Below, piece by piece: positions 57,892 through 64,000 of a DNA stretch of 64,000 bases. Each line of letters begins with the position of its first letter. Position 1 is the first letter of the stretch. Below the pieces are notes generated by a model. That model ran no database searches and was not told the origin of the DNA. It was given only the letters and a program-made list of their open reading frames with translations. The stretch lies in NCBI GenBank assembly GCA_965243185.1, contig OZ251531.1:310001-374000 (forward strand), in the 5' to 3' direction. The DNA comes from CBDBCU01 sp965243185 (GTDB lineage: Bacteria; Chloroflexota; Dehalococcoidia; Lucifugimonadales; UBA3495). Position numbers and translations under genes: made by a program.

Positions 57892-57965
57892 GGCGGCGGA
57901 TTTTCCGGGCGGACGGATGCGGTAGGCGGCAACCAATTTGGCCCGGGAGATGATTGGGGGCAAGT

Positions 57966-58250
57966 ATGGCTTATGGGGATTACGAGCCGGGGGAAATTAC
58001 GGCTCTGGGGGAAGCGATTTATCTGGAGCGGATATTTCCCACGCTGGGCCAAGGCGAAAAGGGGAAGTTCGTTTCCATTGATATTGAGAGCGGCGACTAT
58101 GAGATCGACGCCGAAGACCCTTATGCTTTCCAGCGGCTGGTAGCGCGGAGGCCGGAGGGGGTGTTTTACGGGGTTCGGGTGGGTTATTGGGCGCCGGATG
58201 GACGGCCGGTTTCCGGGTTCATTGGTTTGGGGCCGCGGGTAGCCCGATGA
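57966..58250 (+). CDS. small protein paired with aspartic protease, copy 1
   Basis: A 94-residue acidic protein: MAYGDYEPGEITALGEAIYL, then KGKFVSIDIESGDYEIDAED and the closing GFYGVRVGYWAPDG-like strand (YGVRVGYWAPDG). No named family, but proteins of this size often precede clan AA aspartic proteases. It is followed by an ATGA start of a truncated protease frame. Probably an antitoxin- or chaperone-like partner; this is inference. Confidence 0.75.
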   Translation: MAYGDYEPGEITALGEAIYLERIFPTLGQGEKGKFVSIDIESGDYEIDAEDPYAFQRLVARRPEGVFYGVRVGYWAPDGRPVSGFIGLGPRVAR

Positions 58251-58297
58251 TTAGGGGGCGGGTGGGGAAAGATTTGCAAGGGGATATGGAGGTCAGT

Positions 58298-58582
58298 ATG
58301 GCTTATGGGGATTACACGCCGGGGGAAATTACGGCCAAGGGGGAAGCGATTTATTTGGAGCGAATATTTCCCACGCTGGGCCAAGGCGAAAAGGGGAAGT
58401 TCGTTTCCATTGACATTGAGAGCGGCGACTATGAGATCTACGCCGAAGATCCTTATGCTTTCCAGCGGCTGGTGGCGCGGCGGCCGGAGGGCGTGTTTTA
58501 TGGGGTTCGGGTGGGTTATTGGGCGCCGGATGGGCGGCCGGTCTCCGGGTTCATTGGTTTGAGGCCGCGGGTCGCCCGATGA
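58298..58582 (+). CDS. small protein paired with aspartic protease, copy 2
   Basis: 94 residues, nearly identical to copy 1 (EIYAED for EIDAED, LRPRVAR at the end). GGAGG precedes the ATG at 58298. The same frame is open from 58247, so translation could also begin at the truncated protease start (ATGATTAGG...), giving a fused N-terminus. Confidence 0.75.
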   Translation: MAYGDYTPGEITAKGEAIYLERIFPTLGQGEKGKFVSIDIESGDYEIYAEDPYAFQRLVARRPEGVFYGVRVGYWAPDGRPVSGFIGLRPRVAR

Positions 58583-58629
58583 TTATGGGGTGGGTGGGGC
58601 AAGATTCGCAAGGGGATATGGAGGTTAAT

Positions 58630-58914
58630 ATGGCTTATGCGGATTACGCGCCGGGGGAAATTACGGCCAAGGGGGAAGCGATTTATCTGGAGCGGGTATT
58701 TCCCACGCTGGGACCGGAGGAGTCGGGAAAGCACGTATCCATTGACATCGAGAGCGGCGACTATGAGCTCGACGTCGAGCAGCCCTATGCCATGCTACGA
58801 TTGCGGGAGCGGCGGCCGGAGGGCGTCTTTTACGGAGTTCGGGTGGGGTGCTGGTCTCCGGATGGACACCCGGTCTCCGGGTTCATCGGTTTGGGGCCGC
58901 GGGTAGCCCGATGA
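58630..58914 (+). CDS. small protein paired with aspartic protease, copy 3
   Basis: 94 residues, diverged: MAYADYAPGEITAKGEAIYL, then GPEESGKHVSIDIESGDYEL and VRVGCWSPDGHPVSG. It is directly coupled to the complete protease gene by an ATGA overlap (58911-58914), so this is likely the original partner and copies 1 and 2 are duplicates. Confidence 0.75.
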   Translation: MAYADYAPGEITAKGEAIYLERVFPTLGPEESGKHVSIDIESGDYELDVEQPYAMLRLRERRPEGVFYGVRVGCWSPDGHPVSGFIGLGPRVAR

Positions 58915-59285
58915 TTAGCGGGTGGGTGAGCAGCGAGTTCCAAGCGGTGGTGGAAATCACTTTAATCGGCGACGCTGGGCAACACGGGTCTATTGAGGTA
59001 GTTTTGGACACCGGGTTTCAGGGTTATCTCGTCTTGCCTGCCAACGTTATTCGGGAACTGGGATTACAGTATCCTGAAGAAGAGACCGTCGTACTGGCGG
59101 ATGGTCAGCGGGTTCAGCTGAACAGCTACATAGCTACGGCGGTGTGGCACGACCGGCACCGGCTGGTGATTGTTCTGGAAGGGGAAAGCACTCCGCTGAT
59201 GGGGACTTTTTTGTTGCGGGGCAGCCGGGTTACGCTGGATATGGAGGCTGGGGGTGGAGTAAGTATCGAGGAACTTTTGCCTTAA
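58911..59285 (+). CDS. retropepsin-like (clan AA) aspartic protease
   Basis: A 124-residue protein: VVEITLIGDAGQHGSIEVVL followed by DTGFQGYLVLP, where D-T-G is the single aspartic active site of retropepsin-like folds that act as homodimers; LLRGSRVTLDMEAGGGVSIE closes the flap side. The ATG at 58911 overlaps the stop of copy 3. This protease type with a small upstream partner is widespread in cyanobacteria and Chloroflexota as a presumed toxin-like or regulatory pair. Activity and target unknown. Confidence 0.85.
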   Translation: MISGWVSSEFQAVVEITLIGDAGQHGSIEVVLDTGFQGYLVLPANVIRELGLQYPEEETVVLADGQRVQLNSYIATAVWHDRHRLVIVLEGESTPLMGTFLLRGSRVTLDMEAGGGVSIEELLP

Positions 59286-59310
59286 TTATGATGGGCGGGG
59301 ATAGTTTGCT

Positions 59311-60312
59311 TTGGAAGTGATTTTTGACCGGGGCGTTTATTTGCCGGAGGTGGACTTGTGGCTGGATTCCCGGCGCAAGCAGGATATGGGGCTGATTTCT
59401 CACGCCCATTCGGACCATACGGCCCGGCATCAGCGGCCTATTTTGACCGGCAACACGGGGCGGCTGCTGGCGGATTATCTGCACAAGTCGGACCCGATTA
59501 CGCTGGATTATGGGGAGCCGCTGGAGGGGGCGGGCTATACGCTGACGCTGTATCCGGCGGGGCATTGTTTGGGGTCGGCGCAGGCTTTGGTTACGAGCAA
59601 GGCGAGCGGGGAGCGGCTGCTTTATACCGGGGATTTTAAGGCGCGGCCCAGTCCGATTAACGAGCCGCTGCTGCCGGTGGAGTGCGATATTCTGGTGATG
59701 GAGGCGACTTACGGCAAGCCGGAATATACTTTTCCGCCGGAGGATAATGTGCTGGAAACGGCGTATCGGACGCTGCGGGTGTGGCTGGAACGGGGGGAAC
59801 GGCCGATTGTGCAGGGTTGGCGGTTGGGCAAGGCGCAGGAGTTGATGCACTATCTGCTGGACGCGGGTTTTGAGGTGGTGGTGGAGCCGGGGATTTATGC
59901 AGTGGCGGAAGCGTATCAGGAGGCAGGGGTGGAGTTTCCGGGGAGTTTCGGCTGTTTTAACGGGCATTGGGCCGAGGGGCAGGTGCTGGTGTGGCCGCCG
60001 GGGGGACGGCGCAAGAATGGGGACTTGAACCGCTATTTGGGGAAGCGGTATCTGGAGTTGACCGGGTGGGCGTCAGGGGCACGGCGGCGGCAGTGGGGTC
60101 GGCCGGGGGATGCCAGCCTGCCTTACAGCGACCACGCCGATTTTAAGGATTTGGTGGATTATGTGGAGCGGGTGCAGCCGAAACGGGTTTATACGGTGAA
60201 CGGCTTTCCCGATTTGGCGGCGCATTTGCGGACTTTGGGCTATCCGGCGGTGCATCTGGACGGGAAAAACGGGCAAGGCGATAACGGCGGGTTTCAGATG
60301 AAGTTGGTTTAG
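59311..60312 (+). CDS. MBL-fold hydrolase related to exonucleases/ligase-associated nucleases
   Basis: A 333-residue metallo-beta-lactamase-fold protein. The metal site is SHAHSDHTA (HxHxDH), with PAGHCLGSAQ, LYTGDFKARP and PYSDHADFKDLV. The last motifs (VMEATYGKPEY, GWASGARRR, VNGFPDLAAHLRTLGY) place it near the mRNA 3'-processing-like and DNA-ligase-associated exonuclease branch (COG1236). The start is a TTG at 59311 with GGGGATAG upstream. It lies 25 bases after the protease gene; no ligase gene is adjacent. Confidence 0.85.
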   Translation: MEVIFDRGVYLPEVDLWLDSRRKQDMGLISHAHSDHTARHQRPILTGNTGRLLADYLHKSDPITLDYGEPLEGAGYTLTLYPAGHCLGSAQALVTSKASGERLLYTGDFKARPSPINEPLLPVECDILVMEATYGKPEYTFPPEDNVLETAYRTLRVWLERGERPIVQGWRLGKAQELMHYLLDAGFEVVVEPGIYAVAEAYQEAGVEFPGSFGCFNGHWAEGQVLVWPPGGRRKNGDLNRYLGKRYLELTGWASGARRRQWGRPGDASLPYSDHADFKDLVDYVERVQPKRVYTVNGFPDLAAHLRTLGYPAVHLDGKNGQGDNGGFQMKLV

Positions 60313-60424
60313 GGGGAGGGATTTGTCCGGGCCGCGGCCCGCCGGCCTGATTTTGCCCGTATTTGGGTTGACTTCAGCAGTGCAACACGCCATTATTTTT
60401 AGGCAACCGGAGGGAGCGGCGGAA

Positions 60425-61852
60425 ATGACTCTGGCTAACTTTGCAAACCGGACTCTGTACCACGCGGACAATCTGGAGGTCCTGCGCGGCATCAACTCCG
60501 GCAATATCGACCTTATTGCCACGGACCCGCCTTTTAACAAGAGCCGGGATTTTCACGCCACCCCGGACAGCTTGGCTAAAGGGGCAAAATTTGAGGATCG
60601 GTGGTCTTGGGATAAGGATGTTCACCCGGAGTGGGTGGATGCCATTAAAGATGATTGGCCGGCAGTTTGGTCAGTTATCGAAACGGCGCGGGTATCGGCC
60701 GGCGATGATATGGCCGCGTTCCTGTGCTGGCTGGGCGTCCGGTTGATGGAGTGCCATCGGGTCTTGAAAGAGACCGGCAGCATCTATCTGCACATCGACC
60801 ATACGGCCCACGCTTATGCCAAGTGCCTGATGGATGGGATTTTCGGCCGGCGCAATTTCAGGAACGAAATTGTCTGGTGCTATACCGGCCCGGCCAACAC
60901 GCCCCGCTGGTTTTCCCGCAAACACGATACCATCCTGTTCTATTCCCGTTCCGGGGTCTTTACTTTTAACCGGGACGCGGTGCGGATTCCCTACAGCGAT
61001 GCCTTTACTAAACGGCGGCAATACACCGAAGGGCAGCGCGGCATAACCGCCGGCTACGCTGAGGGCCGCACGGACGCCGAAGTAGCCGTTGCCTTTGGCC
61101 CGGGCAAACCCATCGAAGACTGGTGGTCGGACATACCGGCCGGTGGTCAGATGCCCCGGGGCGAGCGCACGGGTTATCCGACCCAAAAGCCGTTGGCCCT
61201 GTACGAGCGGATAATCAAGGCGTCGAGCAATCCGGGGGACGTAGTGCTTGACCCCTTTGCCGGCTGCGCCACTACTCCGGTAGCGGCGGAAAGGTTGGGG
61301 CGGCAATGGGTTGGCATTGATATTTGGGACGGGGCTTATCAGACGGTTTTAGATCGTTTGCAACGGGAATGCCTGGAGGTTCCGGGCGTCGAAAACGTCC
61401 GCCTGCCGTTTAACCAAGTGCATTACTGGACGGAGCCGCCAGAGCGTACCGACTATGACCCGTCGCCAGCGGTCCCTGACCTGCGGCTTAAAGTTATGCG
61501 GCCGCCGGAGCCGTGGGAAAAGCTGTCGCGGGATGAAATGACGGCCATCCTTGCGGCGGCGCAGGCAACGACGGAGGGCGTAATCTGCGCCGGCTGCGGG
61601 CGGGTGTTGGAAATCGAGTTTATGGAGCTGGACCACATTACGCCCAAGTCGGACCGGGGAGCCAATCACATCCTGAACCGTATCTTGTTGTGCCGCCCTT
61701 GTAACGGCCGGAAGCGGGATACATTGACTTTGCGGGGGCTGGTTCTGGAAAATCGCAAAGTGGGTTGGATGCGGAACGAAGCACTGGCGAAGCTGGCCCA
61801 AGACAAGGCCCGGGAACGGGCAGAACAGGTGCGGGCTAACGGCGGCGCATAG
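60425..61852 (+). CDS. DNA methyltransferase - HNH endonuclease fusion
   Basis: A 475-residue restriction-modification-like fusion. Residues about 1-300 are an amino-methyltransferase of the beta class: IDLIATDPPFNKSRDFH (motif IV) near residue 35 and VVLDPFAGCATTPVAAERLG (motif I) near 275, with IDIWDGAY. After a linker, residues about 370-440 are an HNH nuclease: ICAGCGRVLEIEFMELDHIT, then RILLCRPCNGRKRDTL, with Cys4 zinc and E-L-D-H-I. The ATG at 60425 follows GGAGGGAGC; longer readings lack support. It lies between the MBL gene and the leuA terminator. Confidence 0.9.
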   Translation: MTLANFANRTLYHADNLEVLRGINSGNIDLIATDPPFNKSRDFHATPDSLAKGAKFEDRWSWDKDVHPEWVDAIKDDWPAVWSVIETARVSAGDDMAAFLCWLGVRLMECHRVLKETGSIYLHIDHTAHAYAKCLMDGIFGRRNFRNEIVWCYTGPANTPRWFSRKHDTILFYSRSGVFTFNRDAVRIPYSDAFTKRRQYTEGQRGITAGYAEGRTDAEVAVAFGPGKPIEDWWSDIPAGGQMPRGERTGYPTQKPLALYERIIKASSNPGDVVLDPFAGCATTPVAAERLGRQWVGIDIWDGAYQTVLDRLQRECLEVPGVENVRLPFNQVHYWTEPPERTDYDPSPAVPDLRLKVMRPPEPWEKLSRDEMTAILAAAQATTEGVICAGCGRVLEIEFMELDHITPKSDRGANHILNRILLCRPCNGRKRDTLTLRGLVLENRKVGWMRNEALAKLAQDKARERAEQVRANGGA

Positions 61853-61897
61853 ATTAACCGGTGGAGGAACCGCCGGCACGGTAGGGGCGACGAGTCA

Positions 61898-61931
61898 GGG
61901 GCGGATGAACCGTCATCCGCCCCTTTGTTTT
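61898..61931 (+). terminator. Rho-independent terminator
   Basis: GGGGCGGATG, loop AACCGT, CATCCGCCCC, then TTTGTTTT. It ends the fusion gene; the converging leuA stop is 27 bases beyond. Confidence 0.85.
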
Positions 61932-61957
61932 GGCCTTGCCGGGCCGAGTTGCCGGGG

Positions 61958-63517
61958 TTAGTCGGGGGTGGTGCCTACGGCGGGGAGGCTGGCTTCCTCG
62001 TCGGCGGCCAACATCCGGTTGACGGCGCTGAGGTAGGCTTTGGCGCTGGCCACGATGATGTCGGTGGAAGCGCCACGGCCAAAGAAGGTGCGTCCGGCGT
62101 TTTCAATCCGCATCGTTACGGTGCCGATGGCGTCCAAGCCTTCGCTGATGGACTGGACATTGAAGTCAACCAGTTTGGTGTGGCAGCCGACTACCCGGTC
62201 GATGGCTTTGCATACGGCGTCCACCGGGCCGTTGCCGGTGGAGGCGTCGGATACGGAGCTGCCGCCAGAATCGACCAGGCGCACGGTGGCAGTGGGGATG
62301 TCGTGGTCGCCGCTGGAGAACTGGACGTGTTCCAAGGTGTAGCTGACGGCTTCGGTGGAAACGCGCTTTTCCTCGTCCATCAGGATTTCCAGGTCGCGGT
62401 CGGTAACTTCCCGCTTTTTGTCCGCCAGCACCTTGAAGGACTCGAAGACATTGGAAACTTCGTCGCGGCTGAGGGCGTAGCCGAGGGCTTCGAGGCGGGC
62501 TTGCAGGCCGGCGCGGCCGCTGAGCTTGCCCAAGACCAGGCTGTTGCCGGGGACGCCAACCCGCTCCGGCTGCATCACTTCATAGGTGGAACGGTCTTTC
62601 AGCACGCCGTCCTGATGGATGCCGGAGGCGTGGCGGAAGGCGTTTTCGCCGACGATGGCTTTGTTGGCTTGGACGGCCATTCCGGTGATGCGGCTGACCA
62701 TACGGCTGGTGGGGTAAAGCTGGGTGGTGTCCACGCCGATGTCCACGCCAAAGAGGTCTTTGCGGGTGTCCAAGCCCATAATGATTTCCTCGAGGGAGGC
62801 ATTGCCGGCGCGCTCGCCGATGCCGTTGATGCAGCCCTCGACCTGGCGGGCGCCGGCTTCGACGGCAGCCAGGCTGTTGGAGACCGCCAAGCCCAAGTCG
62901 TTGTGGCAGTGGACGCTGAGGGTAACTTTGTCGATGCCGTCCACCTTTTCCTGAACTTCCCGCAGCAGACGGGCGAAGTCGGAGGGGATGGCATAACCGA
63001 CGGTGTCGGCGATGTTGACGGTGGTCGCGCCGGCCCGGATGACGGCTTCCAGCATCTCAAAGAGGTACTCCGGGTTGGTGCGGGTGGCGTCCATGGGGGA
63101 AAACTCGACATCGCCGCAATAGCCGGCGGCGCGTTCCACCATATTGACCGCCAACTCGATGACTTCCTCCCGGTTTTTGCGGAGCTGGTGCATTACATGG
63201 ATGTCCGAGGAGGAGAGAAAGACATGGATGCGGGGCGCGGCCGCGCTCTGGATGGCTTGCCAAGCCTGGTCGACGTCGTTGGGATGGGCGCGGGCCAAGG
63301 AACAGATGACCGGGCCGCGCACCTGCTTGGCAATGGTACTGACGGCCTGGAAATCGCCGGGGGAACTGGCGGCGAAGCCGGCTTCGATGATGTCGACTTT
63401 CAGCCGCTCGAGCTGTTTGGCGATTTCGACCTTCTCGTCGACGGTCATACCGATGCCGGCGGACTGTTCGCCGTCGCGCAGGGTGGTGTCGAGGAACCTT
63501 ACATTGTTGTCAGCCAT
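61958..63517 (-). CDS. leuA: 2-isopropylmalate synthase
   Basis: First enzyme of leucine synthesis (2-oxoisovalerate plus acetyl-CoA). 519 residues, normal. VRFLDTTLRDGEQSAGIGMT at the N-terminus holds the metal Asp and the RDGEQ motif; VHCHNDLGLAVSNS supplies the metal His pair, and FGVDIGVDTTQLYPTSRMVS and HASGIHQDGVLKDRSTYEVM are diagnostic. The C-terminal regulatory domain (about 400-519) with VRLVDSGGSSVSD is present. ATG at 63517 after AAAGGAAG; a longer reading from a TTG at 63655 runs through a short possible leader ORF and is not used. Downstream of ilvC on the same strand. Confidence 0.95.
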   Translation of the reverse strand: MADNNVRFLDTTLRDGEQSAGIGMTVDEKVEIAKQLERLKVDIIEAGFAASSPGDFQAVSTIAKQVRGPVICSLARAHPNDVDQAWQAIQSAAAPRIHVFLSSSDIHVMHQLRKNREEVIELAVNMVERAAGYCGDVEFSPMDATRTNPEYLFEMLEAVIRAGATTVNIADTVGYAIPSDFARLLREVQEKVDGIDKVTLSVHCHNDLGLAVSNSLAAVEAGARQVEGCINGIGERAGNASLEEIIMGLDTRKDLFGVDIGVDTTQLYPTSRMVSRITGMAVQANKAIVGENAFRHASGIHQDGVLKDRSTYEVMQPERVGVPGNSLVLGKLSGRAGLQARLEALGYALSRDEVSNVFESFKVLADKKREVTDRDLEILMDEEKRVSTEAVSYTLEHVQFSSGDHDIPTATVRLVDSGGSSVSDASTGNGPVDAVCKAIDRVVGCHTKLVDFNVQSISEGLDAIGTVTMRIENAGRTFFGRGASTDIIVASAKAYLSAVNRMLAADEEASLPAVGTTPD

Positions 63518-63561
63518 AACTTCCTTTGACGCTCCCTTTCGTGGATGGGGTTGGACCGGGT

Positions 63562-63672
63562 TTAGGCGGTGGCCGGGGAAAGGGAGGGGAGGGTCATGCA
63601 GTCCACCGCAACCAGCCCCGCCAAGACCAGCGTGCGATGGTGAACTGCCGTGCAAGTTACCTCCGCAAACAT
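63562..63672 (-). CDS. 36-residue possible leader peptide upstream of leuA
   Basis: ATG at 63672 with a strong AGGAGG six bases upstream, open to a TAA at 63562-63564. The peptide begins MFAEVTCTAVHHRTLVLAGL and ends LSPATA; five Leu, five Val. It sits between ilvC and leuA, 44 bases before the leuA ATG, in another frame. It may be a transcription-attenuation leader or a small gene of its own. No attenuator hairpin with a U-run is obvious, so the leader idea is unproven. Confidence 0.58.
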   Translation of the reverse strand: MFAEVTCTAVHHRTLVLAGLVAVDCMTLPSLSPATA

Positions 63673-63782
63673 AGATTTGTTACCTCCTGATTAAGCGGGC
63701 CGGGCTGAGGGGCCGGGACGCGCTTATAACCTTTGGTTGTCCGGTAGCAGCGGGAAGGCCGGCGGGGCCGGCTAAACTGCTC

Positions 63783-64000
63783 CTAAACTTCCCGGGGGTT
63801 CATCCAGGGCATCATGGCCCGCAAGCCTTTGCCGACTTCGTGGATTTCGCTGGTGCGGGCGGCTTGGCGCAGGGGGTTGAAACGGGGGCGGCCTTCGTCG
63901 TTTTCGGCAATCCATTCCCGGGCGAAGGTGCCGTCCTGAATGTCCGCCAAGACTTTCCGCATATTGTCCCGCACGTGTTCGTCGATGACGCGGGGGCCGC
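63783..64000 (-). CDS. ilvC: ketol-acid reductoisomerase (partial, 5' end outside window)
   Basis: C-terminal 72 codons of IlvC. GPRVIDEHVRDNMRKVLADI then DGTFAREWIAENDEGRP and the closing EVGKGLRAMMPWMN match the end of the class I enzyme, including the Glu and His residues of the knotted domain. It makes 2,3-dihydroxy acids in valine and isoleucine synthesis. The rest of the gene lies to the right of the window. Gap of 110 bases to the short ORF and leuA, so probably a common leftward transcript. Confidence 0.95.
   Translation of the reverse strand, partial: GPRVIDEHVRDNMRKVLADIQDGTFAREWIAENDEGRPRFNPLRQAARTSEIHEVGKGLRAMMPWMNPREV

Larger units (their letters stand above)
57955..58925 (+). 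repeat. 332-bp tandem triplication
   Basis: Three copies of a 332-base unit with starts at 57966, 58298 and 58630. Copies 1 and 2 are nearly identical; copy 3 is clearly diverged. Each unit carries one small gene plus the first ~17 codons of the downstream protease gene (pattern ATGATTAGG/ATGATTATG...GGATATGGAGGT). Only after copy 3 is a complete protease present. Confidence 0.9.

Noticed and set aside
1..64000. tRNA, rRNA, tmRNA or RNase P genes
   Set aside because: I scanned for T-loop and conserved core motifs by eye on both strands and saw none; a covariance-model search would be decisive.

Overview
This 64 kb window is a GC-rich bacterial chromosome segment, most likely from an uncultured Chloroflexota (Dehalococcoidia/SAR202-like) bacterium. 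That assignment is inference. It rests on the codon and GC style, secreted proteins with long Thr-Pro-Glu repeats, an F420 biosynthesis gene (cofE), a eukaryote-like IleRS (IleRS2), stand-alone CoxL/XdhA-type subunits, and many short palindromic repeats between genes. I found no rRNA, tRNA or CRISPR array.

Layout. 1-5.8 kb: a leftward defence operon (DUF499 ATPase with a HEPN N-terminus, a DUF6978-like protein, a DUF1828/DUF1829 protein, and a DUF1156 DNA methylase cut by the window edge), resembling helicase-methylase-ATPase (Hma) systems. 5.9-11.7 kb: a coiled-coil protein, Ffh, two tandem DGQHR/DndB-like paralogues behind a near-consensus promoter, a small ORF and a VOC protein. 11.7-14.3 kb: a mobile-element graveyard with a deleted element, a decayed transposase and a more intact DDE insertion sequence landed beside it. 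14.3-19.8 kb: efp, xseA, xseB and a PurN-like formyltransferase, interrupted twice by a two-gene HEPN cassette, then an orphan HigA-like antitoxin with a toxin stump. 19.9-23.5 kb: tig-clpP-clpX. 23.5-27.8 kb: two MITE-like elements, a GLUG-repeat surface protein and a repeat-rich spacer.

27.8-45.9 kb: housekeeping genes (ileS, mutM, dinB, cofE, ribF-tyrS) mixed with a membrane glycosyltransferase, a PD-(D/E)XK protein, a CMD-family protein and a molybdenum hydroxylase large subunit. In the middle is the most unusual gene of the window: a 694-residue fusion of a DapA-like aldolase, an MfnB-like furan-phosphate synthase and a TusA-like sulfur-carrier domain (31998-34082), behind its own good promoter. 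46-57.8 kb: secreted/lipoprotein genes with Thr-Pro repeats, a NYN nuclease, three families of dispersed palindromes, ketopantoate reductase-like, MDR dehydrogenase and cupin genes, a 33-residue membrane peptide, and a second molybdenum hydroxylase subunit. 57.9-60.3 kb: a small gene present three times with an exact 332-bp period, followed by a retropepsin-like protease and an MBL-fold hydrolase. 60.4-64 kb: a DNA methylase fused to an HNH nuclease, then leftward ilvC (partial), a short possible leader ORF and leuA.

How the genes fit together: protein quality control (tig-clpP-clpX), secretion and translation (ffh, efp, ileS, tyrS), DNA repair (xseA/B, mutM, dinB), flavin/F420 cofactors (ribF, cofE) and branched-chain amino acids (ilvC, leuA) form the core. 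Defence modules, toxin-like pairs and small mobile elements fill the gaps. The DapA-MfnB-TusA fusion suggests an undescribed cofactor or heterocycle pathway; this is inference from domain content only.
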